NCBI GenBank assembly: GCA_903915465.1
Contig: CAIWTA010000233.1
Span: 1-39,671 of the forward strand
Direction: 5' to 3'
Source of the DNA: an uncultured Bacteroidales bacterium
GTDB lineage: Bacteria; Bacteroidota; Bacteroidia; Bacteroidales; FEN-979
DNA: 39,671 bases
In this document: positions 1 to 7,456 of the stretch, piece by piece
Layout: each line of letters starts with the position of its first letter
Numbering within the stretch: position 1 is the first letter of the stretch
The notes under the pieces: generated by a model
The model's database searches: none
Told to the model about the DNA's origin: nothing
Seen by the model: only the letters and a program-made list of their open reading frames with translations
Made by a program: the position numbers and the translations under genes

Positions 1-395
1 CGCAGATTTTATAAGTGAATTTTTTCTGCGGAACTCTGCGCAATAATCTGCGAAACTCCGCGTGAACCATTTAAGTTATCTGATTTGATGTTCCTGTTTC
101 TTAAAAAAGGTGGGGCACTCTGCGAGAAAATAAAAACAACTTTTTAGTCAGTCCCGGTGCAGGGGGTGATGCAACATTGAAGCCCTGCGGGCTATTTTGG
201 TATTTTTATAATTCCCCGTAGGGGAACAATATCAATAGAAACAACCAAACCACCTTACATTCATTTTCCCGTAGGGAATTAATATTGTTTATGCACACAG
301 GAAAAACAATACTCTCTGCTACCCTACAGGTGCTTCACGACCTGTCGGGTGGTGGATTCACGATTAATTTCATAGCTTTGCATTTTACCCCTTGA
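1..395. repeat. Intergenic region with short hairpin repeats
   Basis: No gene is visible in these 395 bases. The first 130 bases repeat the motif CTCTGCG/CTGCG several times with short spacers. Three compact perfect hairpins follow: AGCCC-tgc-GGGCT at 181-193, TTCCCC-gta-GGGGAA at 212-226 and TTCCC-gta-GGGAA at 266-278. The last two share the same GTA loop and similar AT-rich flanks, so they look like copies of one small element. Such intergenic repeats are common in environmental Bacteroidota; the sequence gives no function. The promoter of the downstream gene sits at the right edge. Confidence 0.6.
373..380 (+). promoter_or_regulatory. -7 promoter element of the OstA-like gene
   Basis: TAGCTTTG matches the Bacteroidota -7 consensus TAnnTTTG exactly. 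It lies 15 bases before the ATG at 396, which gives a very short leader. No convincing TTTG -33 box is seen at the expected distance. Confidence 0.45.
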
Positions 396-1901
396 ATGTC
401 CCTGTTCACTAAAATAGTATCATTTCTGATAATCTTGTTTCCTGTTACAGTGTTTTCGCAGGATACAACGAAAATCTGGCTGGAAGATGCCAGGTTCTGG
501 AAATTTGATAAGGATATCAACCCGGATTACCAAAGAATCATCGGCGACGTCATTCTTCGGCACGACAGCATCTACCTTTACTGCGACAGTGCATTTTTAA
601 ACAATGTGAAAAATAATGTCATCGCTTTTGGAAATGTCCACGTAAAGGTCAGCGATACCCTGAATATCTTCGGGGATTCCCTATCCTACAACGGGAACAC
701 CAAAATTGCCCGCATCAAGAGCAATGTGAAGCTGATTGACAATGAGACAATTCTTACCACTGATACCTTAGTTTTTAACCGTAACACCCAGATTGCTCAA
801 TATGATTACTGGGGAAAAATAGTGAATGGCAGAAATGTCTTAGTCAGCAAACACGGTTATTATTATACTGCCAGGAAGGAATTCTTTTACAAGCATAAAG
901 TTATCCTGATGAATCCTGATAACGTCATGAGATCTGATACAATGATGTTTAACACGATTACAGAAGTCGCCTATTTTTTCGGACCTACCAACATCAAAGG
1001 ACAGGAAGATTCAATCTATTGTGAGAATGGCTGGTATAATACTGCAAAAAACATTGCCCGTTTCCAGAAAAAGGGAAAAGTTTTCCATCAGGATCAGATC
1101 CTGAGCGGTGATAGCATGTACTATGAGAGGGAAACAGGGTACGGTCAAGTCTTTAATAACGCCAAATTAGTTGATACGGTGAATAACATTGTTGTTGAGG
1201 GTAATTATGGTGAAATTCAACGTAAGAAAGGTTTTGCTTTCATGACCGATCGTGCAGTGGCCAAATTCATTGATAAGAAAGATACTCTGTTCATGCACTC
1301 GGATACAATCCGGGCAACTTTTGATACGAATCAAAAAGTAAAAAATATCTACTGTTTTTATAAAGCTAAATTTTTCAGGTTCGATTTACAGGGAATGAGT
1401 GATTCGTTGACTTGGCATAGTAAGGATTCCTCTCTGACATTATTCAATAATCCTGTTCTATGGTCTTATAAAAATCAGCTGACTGCAGATACGATCATCC
1501 TCAGAATGCGTAATAACCAGGTAGACAGCATGATCATGAGAAATTCTGCTTTCATCATTTCCAAGGACGACTCCAATAAATTCAATCAGGTCAAAGGGCG
1601 CGATATGATTGGTTACTTCAATAACAATGATCTCTATAAAATACGAGTCATTGGAAACGCTGAAACTATATATTTTGCCAGAGAAGAAGACCGAACCCTG
1701 ATAGGAATTAATAAAGCCATGGCCAGCAACATGCTGATTTTCCTTGAAAACAACCAGTTAAAAACCATTACTTATATCGAGCACCCCACGGCAATTCTCT
1801 ACCCTGAGAAGCAAATCTCGAATTATGATTTATTCCTTAGAGATTTTAAATGGGTTATAGAAAAAAGACCATTATCGAAAAACGACATCTTCACCTGGTA
1901 G
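396..1901 (+). CDS. OstA/LptA-like LPS transport protein
   Basis: 501 aa, exported, with a signal peptide at about residues 1-21 (hydrophobic run ending VFSQ). The body is a long series of short beta-strand repeats of the type 'GDV.L.hDS..L.CDSA....NN...AFGNV.V', typical of the OstA-like/LptA-LptC fold. In this fold the repeats stack into a beta-jellyroll that carries lipopolysaccharide across the periplasm. Bacteroidota encode such long OstA-like proteins instead of a short LptA. The assignment rests on this repeat pattern and on LptD lying 2.4 kb downstream. The gene ends one base before the stop of the convergent MCE gene. The ATG at 396 directly precedes a good signal peptide and follows a -7 element. 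Confidence 0.82.
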   Translation: MSLFTKIVSFLIILFPVTVFSQDTTKIWLEDARFWKFDKDINPDYQRIIGDVILRHDSIYLYCDSAFLNNVKNNVIAFGNVHVKVSDTLNIFGDSLSYNGNTKIARIKSNVKLIDNETILTTDTLVFNRNTQIAQYDYWGKIVNGRNVLVSKHGYYYTARKEFFYKHKVILMNPDNVMRSDTMMFNTITEVAYFFGPTNIKGQEDSIYCENGWYNTAKNIARFQKKGKVFHQDQILSGDSMYYERETGYGQVFNNAKLVDTVNNIVVEGNYGEIQRKKGFAFMTDRAVAKFIDKKDTLFMHSDTIRATFDTNQKVKNIYCFYKAKFFRFDLQGMSDSLTWHSKDSSLTLFNNPVLWSYKNQLTADTIILRMRNNQVDSMIMRNSAFIISKDDSNKFNQVKGRDMIGYFNNNDLYKIRVIGNAETIYFAREEDRTLIGINKAMASNMLIFLENNQLKTITYIEHPTAILYPEKQISNYDLFLRDFKWVIEKRPLSKNDIFTW

Positions 1902-1902
1902 G

Positions 1903-2856
1903 TTAGAATACCGATACCTTTATATACTTTGAGGGATTTGCTTTGATATCCTCGAGCAACAGGTTCAGGTCGCGTGCAGCTTTGGCAACTTCATCATAAA
2001 GCTTTTTATCATTTAGCAACAAACCGATGCTTCCCTGTCCTTTGTTGATCTTTTCAAGGACAAGGTTGATGTCCCCCATAGCTTGATTTACCTTGAAAAT
2101 AGTAGTGGGAATCCTGGCTTTAGAAAGAGAATCACTCAGGTTTGAAAAGTTTGTAAGCACATTTGTAATATTCTCATTATTCTGTTTCAGGTTCTTACTG
2201 ATCGATTCTACGTTATTGATAATATTAGCCAGATGAGACTTTTGTTTGCCAACAAGTGTATCGATATTAGAGGAGATACTGGCCAGGTTTTTTGTAACCT
2301 TATTAATGTTGTCAACTGCCATGATAAGGTTATCACGGGTTTTTTTATTCAGTACATCTTTGATGATGGTGGCTACAGTATCAATAGAACTGATCAGGCT
2401 TTCCGCCTTTTCTTTAAGCGGAATCAACTGCTTGCTCACCTCATCGGAAAGTGAGCTTTCTGTCAATGCCTGTAGGGTATCTCCATCCTGGAGGATTTCC
2501 CTGGAATCACCCAATACGATCTCGACCTCCTTGGAACTGATCAAACCTGAACTGAATATCTTTGCAACAGAATTTTTCGGAATAGGATAATCCTGGGTGA
2601 TGATCAGTTCAACAATTATTTTACCAGCCTTTTTTTTCGAAAAATACATTTTTTTGACCTGGCCGACATTCATTCCTCTGATCGTAACGGGATTTGCTGC
2701 AACTAACCCGTTAACCCTGTCGTAAACAGCAAAAACAACTTTCTTTGGCTGAAAAATCTCCAGCCCTTTCAGATACATCAATCCCCATATGAGAACAGAC
2801 AGGGCGATAATAAATACAATCCCGACTTTTAATTCTTTACTAAGTTGGAAAGTCAT
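1903..2856 (-). CDS. MCE/MlaD-family lipid transport protein
   Basis: 317 aa from the ATG at 2856. An upstream in-frame ATG at 2901 would add 15 residues before the membrane segment and is less likely. One N-terminal transmembrane helix (about residues 10-30) is followed by an MCE domain (about 38-115) with the family pattern '.F....GL..G.PV.I.GM.VGQV', and then a long helical, coiled-coil-rich tail (about 130-310, with repeated NIN/SIS..L..N heptads). MCE proteins form hexameric rings that carry phospholipids between inner and outer membranes; the long helical tail fits a periplasm-spanning tube. It follows the amidase gene in the same direction (about 100-base gap), an association I recall as recurrent in Bacteroidota. 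No permease or ATPase partner is in the window. Confidence 0.85.
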   Translation of the reverse strand: MTFQLSKELKVGIVFIIALSVLIWGLMYLKGLEIFQPKKVVFAVYDRVNGLVAANPVTIRGMNVGQVKKMYFSKKKAGKIIVELIITQDYPIPKNSVAKIFSSGLISSKEVEIVLGDSREILQDGDTLQALTESSLSDEVSKQLIPLKEKAESLISSIDTVATIIKDVLNKKTRDNLIMAVDNINKVTKNLASISSNIDTLVGKQKSHLANIINNVESISKNLKQNNENITNVLTNFSNLSDSLSKARIPTTIFKVNQAMGDINLVLEKINKGQGSIGLLLNDKKLYDEVAKAARDLNLLLEDIKANPSKYIKVSVF

Positions 2857-2959
2857 GCTTTTTATTTTCGTTGCAAACATAAAGATTTTTATGGGATTCA
2901 CTCAATCCCCGGGATTTTATTTTACAACAGACTTCTCATCATCAAAGCCATGCCCAACT

Positions 2960-4123
2960 TCATTTTCCTTCAATCAGTTTTTTTGCTTGTGCGATTGTGA
3001 TCCTCTCTTCCCCTGTGAAAGCCACAACAAATGCATCTTTGAATCCTTTCTTCTGAACTTCCTCCTGCAGCTTTATTGCTGCATCCAGAGAAGATTCTTC
3101 CCCCGTAGTATATTTGTACATTCCTTGGTGCTTGTACATTTTCACATTTTTTAATTTATCTAATCGCTGAGCACTAATTCCGATATCCTTTGGGGAAGTT
3201 GCAACCTGAACACGAAACGTCACAACATTATCAGAGGGTTTCTGTTCAATCAGTTTCTCTTTTCTTTTAACACTGTCTTTTTTGGATTGAATAACCGGAA
3301 GGGGGGCTTTGCCATCGGCAACCGCTTCCTTCAGGGCAACTTCTTTACCTCCTTCCATTTTCGCTTTGAACTTTACAAAAGCTTTAAAAATGGCAGAGGC
3401 AATGAAGTCCTGCCCACTCGAAGTAAGCAGGAATTTCTCTTCCTCCTGATTCGAAAGAAATCCTGTTTCAACCAATACACTGGGCATAGTCGTTTTATAA
3501 AGAACAAGAAATCCTGCTTGCCTGACTCCACGATCATTTAGCCCAACCCTGCTTTTCATTTCATCCTGAACTATGGTGGCAAAATTCATACTCTGTCCAA
3601 GGTACGCATCCTGGTAAAGGGAAAAAGTGATATACGATTCGTCTGAATTGGGATCAAAACCGTTATATGTCTTCGTATAATCCGGCTCCATTAAGATCGA
3701 GGCATTTTCCTGTTTTGCAATAGCCAGATTTGCTTCCGATTTGTGCAAACCCATTACATATGTTTCCGCTCCACGGAATAAATGCGATGGATTTGCATTA
3801 CAATGAATGGAAATAAACAGATCTGCTTTCAGCCGATTGGCTATTCCTGCACGTTGATGCAATTCGATGAACTCATCCTTGTCGCGGGTGTAATAAACAT
3901 TCACCCCTTTACACCCTTGTTTTATAAGGTCTCCAAGCTTGAGCGCAATTTGTAAAGTAATATCCTTTTCCTGCGTTTTTTTTCCAAGAGCCCCCGGGTC
4001 TTTTCCGCCATGGCCAGCATCAATTACTACTTTTGCGAGAAGAACCTTTTCCTGAGAAAAGCTGTGAAATTCAGTCAGAATGGAAAGAAGAAGAATCCCA
4101 GTGATCCATTTGAAACAATGCAT
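2960..4123 (-). CDS. N-acetylmuramoyl-L-alanine amidase (Amidase_3) with SPOR-like tail
   Basis: 387 aa. The start is set at the ATG at 4123, which gives a clean signal peptide (KWITGILLLSILTEFHSFSQ). The frame stays open to 4363, but that extra stretch runs through the promoter region. The catalytic Amidase_3 domain begins at about residue 30: VVIDAGHGGKDPGA carries the first zinc His, ADLFISIHCNAN the second, and VLVETGFLSN the catalytic Glu. The enzyme cleaves the amide bond between MurNAc and L-Ala in peptidoglycan. The C-terminal 80 residues (FRVQVATS... YKYTTGEE... GFKDAFVVAF) resemble a SPOR peptidoglycan-binding domain, which would direct it to denuded septal glycan. It is divergent from lptD and upstream of the MCE gene. 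Confidence 0.9.
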   Translation of the reverse strand: MHCFKWITGILLLSILTEFHSFSQEKVLLAKVVIDAGHGGKDPGALGKKTQEKDITLQIALKLGDLIKQGCKGVNVYYTRDKDEFIELHQRAGIANRLKADLFISIHCNANPSHLFRGAETYVMGLHKSEANLAIAKQENASILMEPDYTKTYNGFDPNSDESYITFSLYQDAYLGQSMNFATIVQDEMKSRVGLNDRGVRQAGFLVLYKTTMPSVLVETGFLSNQEEEKFLLTSSGQDFIASAIFKAFVKFKAKMEGGKEVALKEAVADGKAPLPVIQSKKDSVKRKEKLIEQKPSDNVVTFRVQVATSPKDIGISAQRLDKLKNVKMYKHQGMYKYTTGEESSLDAAIKLQEEVQKKGFKDAFVVAFTGEERITIAQAKKLIEGK

Positions 4124-4212
4124 CCCGATGCTACAGGTTTTGTTAAAGTATATTAAAATCGTGCCTGAATTAATAATTTTATGTAGTTTTGAAATATAAT
4201 AACTGACGAATG

Positions 4213-4245
4213 TTTGGTCGATTATTTCTTCCGGCACTACATTTC
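4213..4245 (+). promoter_or_regulatory. lptD promoter
   Basis: TTTG at 4213-4216, a 21-base spacer and TACATTTC at 4238-4245 (7 of 8 matches to TAnnTTTG). The predicted start is near 4252, about 36 bases before the TTG start codon of lptD. The -7 box lies 4 bases from the opposing amidase -7 box. Confidence 0.5.
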
Positions 4246-4249
4246 TAGA

Positions 4250-4257
4250 CAAAGATA
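4250..4257 (-). promoter_or_regulatory. -7 element of the amidase promoter
   Basis: Read on the minus strand this is TATCTTTG, a perfect TAnnTTTG box. A TTGGTG stretch lies about 20 bases further upstream on the minus strand. The predicted transcription start is near 4243, giving a leader of about 120 bases before the ATG at 4123. It faces the lptD promoter and overlaps its predicted start. Confidence 0.5.
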
Positions 4258-4287
4258 GAACATTAACCCCAGAGTTACACCAAGAAA

Positions 4288-6900
4288 TTGTTAACGAAAT
4301 TATTAACAAGAATTTCCTTTTGCTTCCTGTTGGTTCTGCTTTTTGTACGCCCGGTTGTTGCACAAAAACAGGATTCTCTCTCCTCAGCCGTAAAGCTTAA
4401 CGACAGTCTTATTACGAAGTCTGATTCAATACATATTTCTGATTCGGTGAAAAAACCACGAAAAGAATCTACCCTGAAATCAAAGGTAGAATACGCATCA
4501 AAAGACTCTCTGAGATTTGAAGTGAAAAATCAGAAAGTTTTTATCTTCAAGGAGGCAGATATTAAGTATGAAGATTTTAGCCTCAAGGCCAATTATGTTG
4601 AAATTAATTTTGGAAAGAATAGTCTTTATGCAACAGGAACACCGGATTCTACAGGAAAGCTAACAGGAAATCCGGAAAGTGCCCAAGGCGACCAGAAGTT
4701 CAAATCAAAAATTATCACTTATAACTATAATACCAAGCGAGGTTATATCCAGACGGTTTTTACAAAGCAGGATGAAGGATATCTTCATGGACAGGTAGTC
4801 AAGAAAATGGAAAATAACATTACCTATATCCGGAGTGGTTCTTACACTACATGTGATCTGGAGGAAAATCCTCATTTTGAATTCAGGTTTAATAAAGCCA
4901 AAGTGATTCCGGGAAAGAAAGTGGTGACAGGCCCGGCCTACATGGCAATTTCTCAGGTCCCGGTTCCATTGGCAATTCCTTTCGGGTTCTTCCCCAGCAA
5001 ATCCGGCAGACGCTCCGGTATTTTGATGCCAACCTATGGAGAGTCAGCAAACCGTGGATTTTTCTTAGAAAACGGAGGGTACTATTGGGCAACAAACCAG
5101 TATATGGAACTTTACCTTGTAGGGGACATTTATTCACGTGGGAGCTGGGCCATAAAACCCACATTGAATTATAAGTACCGCTACCATTATAACGGATCTT
5201 TTAATTTCAGTTATGCAATTAATATCCTGGGTGCAGCTGATTCGCCCGATTACCAGAAAACAAAAGATTTCCAGGTGCGATGGACGCACCAGCAGGATCC
5301 AAAAGCCCGCCCCCACAGTACTTTTTCCGCGAACGTAAACATTGTGAGTAATTCATTCAACAAGTACAATCCTTCTTCCAGTACACAATCATACCTTTCC
5401 AACACTTTTCAATCGAGTATCAATTATGCCACAAACTGGAACAACACTTTTCATCTGAATATGAACTTTAACCATAGCCAGAACACACTCAATAAAACCA
5501 TAAGCATAACTCTTCCACAGATAAGTTTTTCTGTCGATCAATTTAAACCATTCGAAAACAAGAACAGGATCGGGAAGAAACATTGGTATGAAAACATTTC
5601 ATTGAGGTACAGCCTGGATGCAGAAAACCATTATAACACTGTGGATTCGCTGGTTTTTCAACCTGGTTGGACCGATCAGATGCAGAACGGTATCAAGCAT
5701 TATGTACCGATCAATCTGACAATACCTGTCCTTAAATTTCTGTTCTGGACCAATTCAATTAATATATCAGACAGGATGTATTTTCAAACCATCAGAAAAA
5801 GATATATCCAAAGTTCAACACCCGGGATTGATTCTTTGGTTACGGAAACTCAGCCAGGTTTTGCCAATGCAATTGATGGCAGCTTTAGCACTTCACTGAA
5901 TACGACTATCTATGGGATTTATCAATTGAAGAAAGGACCTATCCTTGCTATCCGGCATATGCTAAAGCCTGGAGTTTCTTTTTCATATACTCCAAACTTT
6001 GGTTCTTCTGCCTTTGGATACTGGAAATATATTGAAAATGATACAAACACCAAAAATCAGGTGCGTTATTCAATTTTCGAGAAAGGAATTTATGGTGGCC
6101 CTCCAATGCAAAAATCAGGCCTGGTAAACCTTTCAGTAAGTAACAACCTCGAAATGAAAGTCCGGAACCGGAAAGACACGATAAGCGGTACCAAGAAGAT
6201 TATGCTGATCGAAAACCTTGTATTCAATACTTATTACAATCTGGCGCTGGATTCTGTAAGATGGTCGCCTATCACCATCTCAGGTTATACAACACTTTTC
6301 AAGAACCTCCGGATCCAATATGGTTCTTCCTGGGATATGTATGCCAGGGATTCGCTGGGCAGGCGAACGAATACTACTGAATGGAAAAAGCATAATAAAA
6401 TTCTTCGCCTGGATAATACATCCTGGGTTCTCGGGTTTAATTATACACTTTCATCAGAAAAAGTCAAAAAGAAAAAGACTACGACCAAAGGAACTCCGCA
6501 GGAAAGGCAGGATGTTACTGATTTCTACGACTATTATGTGGATTTCGATATACCCTGGAGTTTCAGCTTGAACTACAATTTTTCTTACCAAAAACAATGG
6601 CCTTCTTCCACCAGCCCGATTCGTGTGGGGAAAATAGTCCAAACCTTAGGTTTCAGCGGCCAGCTCAACATCACGCCAAAATGGAAAATTACCATGACCA
6701 GCGGCTGGGATTTTACAACCAGCCAGTTGTCCTATACTTCCATCGATGTCTACCGCGATCTTCATTGCTGGGAAATGAGGTTTGGATGGATCCCGAAAGG
6801 ATATCAGCAAAGCTGGAACTTTTCCATCAATGTGAAAGCCTCTATCTTGCAGGATCTTAAACTGAACAAAAAGAAGGATTTCAGGGATTATCAGCAGTAA
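4288..6900 (+). CDS. lptD: LPS assembly protein LptD-like outer-membrane protein
   Basis: 870 aa. LptD inserts lipopolysaccharide into the outer leaflet of the outer membrane. After a signal peptide (hydrophobic FCFLLVLLF, cleavage near VVA-QKQ), residues about 60-200 form an OstA-like N-terminal domain (FEVKNQKVFIFKEADIKYED...ANYVEINF). From about 200 the protein is a beta-barrel with alternating aromatic strands up to the C-terminus. The signature PVPLAIPFGFFP...RRSGILMPTYGE marks the plug/barrel junction of the Bacteroidota LptD family. No ATG or GTG is available at the 5' end: the frame closes at 4264-4266, and TTG at 4288 is the only usual start codon placing the signal peptide correctly. 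The canonical LptD cysteines are not evident. Confidence 0.87.
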   Translation: MLTKLLTRISFCFLLVLLFVRPVVAQKQDSLSSAVKLNDSLITKSDSIHISDSVKKPRKESTLKSKVEYASKDSLRFEVKNQKVFIFKEADIKYEDFSLKANYVEINFGKNSLYATGTPDSTGKLTGNPESAQGDQKFKSKIITYNYNTKRGYIQTVFTKQDEGYLHGQVVKKMENNITYIRSGSYTTCDLEENPHFEFRFNKAKVIPGKKVVTGPAYMAISQVPVPLAIPFGFFPSKSGRRSGILMPTYGESANRGFFLENGGYYWATNQYMELYLVGDIYSRGSWAIKPTLNYKYRYHYNGSFNFSYAINILGAADSPDYQKTKDFQVRWTHQQDPKARPHSTFSANVNIVSNSFNKYNPSSSTQSYLSNTFQSSINYATNWNNTFHLNMNFNHSQNTLNKTISITLPQISFSVDQFKPFENKNRIGKKHWYENISLRYSLDAENHYNTVDSLVFQPGWTDQMQNGIKHYVPINLTIPVLKFLFWTNSINISDRMYFQTIRKRYIQSSTPGIDSLVTETQPGFANAIDGSFSTSLNTTIYGIYQLKKGPILAIRHMLKPGVSFSYTPNFGSSAFGYWKYIENDTNTKNQVRYSIFEKGIYGGPPMQKSGLVNLSVSNNLEMKVRNRKDTISGTKKIMLIENLVFNTYYNLALDSVRWSPITISGYTTLFKNLRIQYGSSWDMYARDSLGRRTNTTEWKKHNKILRLDNTSWVLGFNYTLSSEKVKKKKTTTKGTPQERQDVTDFYDYYVDFDIPWSFSLNYNFSYQKQWPSSTSPIRVGKIVQTLGFSGQLNITPKWKITMTSGWDFTTSQLSYTSIDVYRDLHCWEMRFGWIPKGYQQSWNFSINVKASILQDLKLNKKKDFRDYQQ

Positions 6901-6903
6901 CGA

Positions 6904-6957
6904 AAGTTGAAAGTCGAAAGTTAAAAGTCCATTTCATAAATCGTTAATCGTTAATCC
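6904..6957. repeat. Heptamer tandem repeats (AAGTYGA and ATCGTTA)
   Basis: About 3.5 imperfect copies of AAGT(C/T)GA at 6904-6930 and then 2.5 copies of ATCGTTA at 6940-6957. The same AAGTCGA heptamer recurs at 27003-27044. The array lies directly after the lptD stop. It is a simple intergenic repeat; no function is evident. Confidence 0.6.
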
Positions 6958-7004
6958 TTGTTCTTAAATTAATATAGTGACTAAGTGGTAAAAAAATAAA
7001 AACT

Positions 7005-7382
7005 ATGAAAAGAATCATCTCTACAGAAAAGGCACCAAAGGCCATCGGCCCTTACAGCCAGGCCATCGAAGCAAACGGAATGTTATTTATTTCCGGACAG
7101 ATCCCGATTGATCCTTCCACCGGTAAGGTCATTGAAGGAGGCATCAACGAACAAACCGAACAAGTTATTAAGAATATCGGTGCAATCCTGCATGAAGCAG
7201 GATACGATTACCAGGATGTGGTAAAGTCCACATGCCTGCTTAGCGACATGGACAATTTTGCAGCAATGAATGCGATCTATGGAAAGTATTATGCTGAAAA
7301 CCCACCTGCCAGGGCTGCTTATTCAGTAGTCAAATTACCTTTGGGTGTGTTGATTGAAATTGAAACGATTGCTGTGAAATAA
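7005..7382 (+). CDS. ridA: RidA family enamine/imine deaminase
   Basis: 125 aa, the usual length for the RidA/YjgF/YER057c family. RidA hydrolyses reactive 2-aminoacrylate and related enamines released by PLP enzymes, sparing other PLP enzymes from damage. The family hallmarks are all visible: an N-terminal KAIGPYSQAI segment, FISGQIPIDP, and the catalytic Arg103 in PPARAAYSV, followed by the C-terminal glutamate in LIEIETIA. It acts as a cytosolic trimer. The gene follows lptD by about 100 bases in the same direction, a neighbourhood I recall from other Bacteroidota. Its stop is 74 bases from the convergent CHAT gene. Confidence 0.96.
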   Translation: MKRIISTEKAPKAIGPYSQAIEANGMLFISGQIPIDPSTGKVIEGGINEQTEQVIKNIGAILHEAGYDYQDVVKSTCLLSDMDNFAAMNAIYGKYYAENPPARAAYSVVKLPLGVLIEIETIAVK

Positions 7383-7456
7383 TCACAGACCTGTTTATTT
7401 TGCTTGGAATGAATGCATGAACAAGGATTGCTGTCACAATTTGGAATTGTCTGCAA

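Noticed and set aside
2789-3154. 121-codon plus-strand frame across the MCE/amidase junction
   Set aside because: It is antisense to the start of one gene and the end of another; no signal peptide, ribosome site or domain.
3287-3541. 84-codon plus-strand frame inside the amidase gene
   Set aside because: Antisense to the conserved Amidase_3 domain and its linker; no independent evidence for coding.
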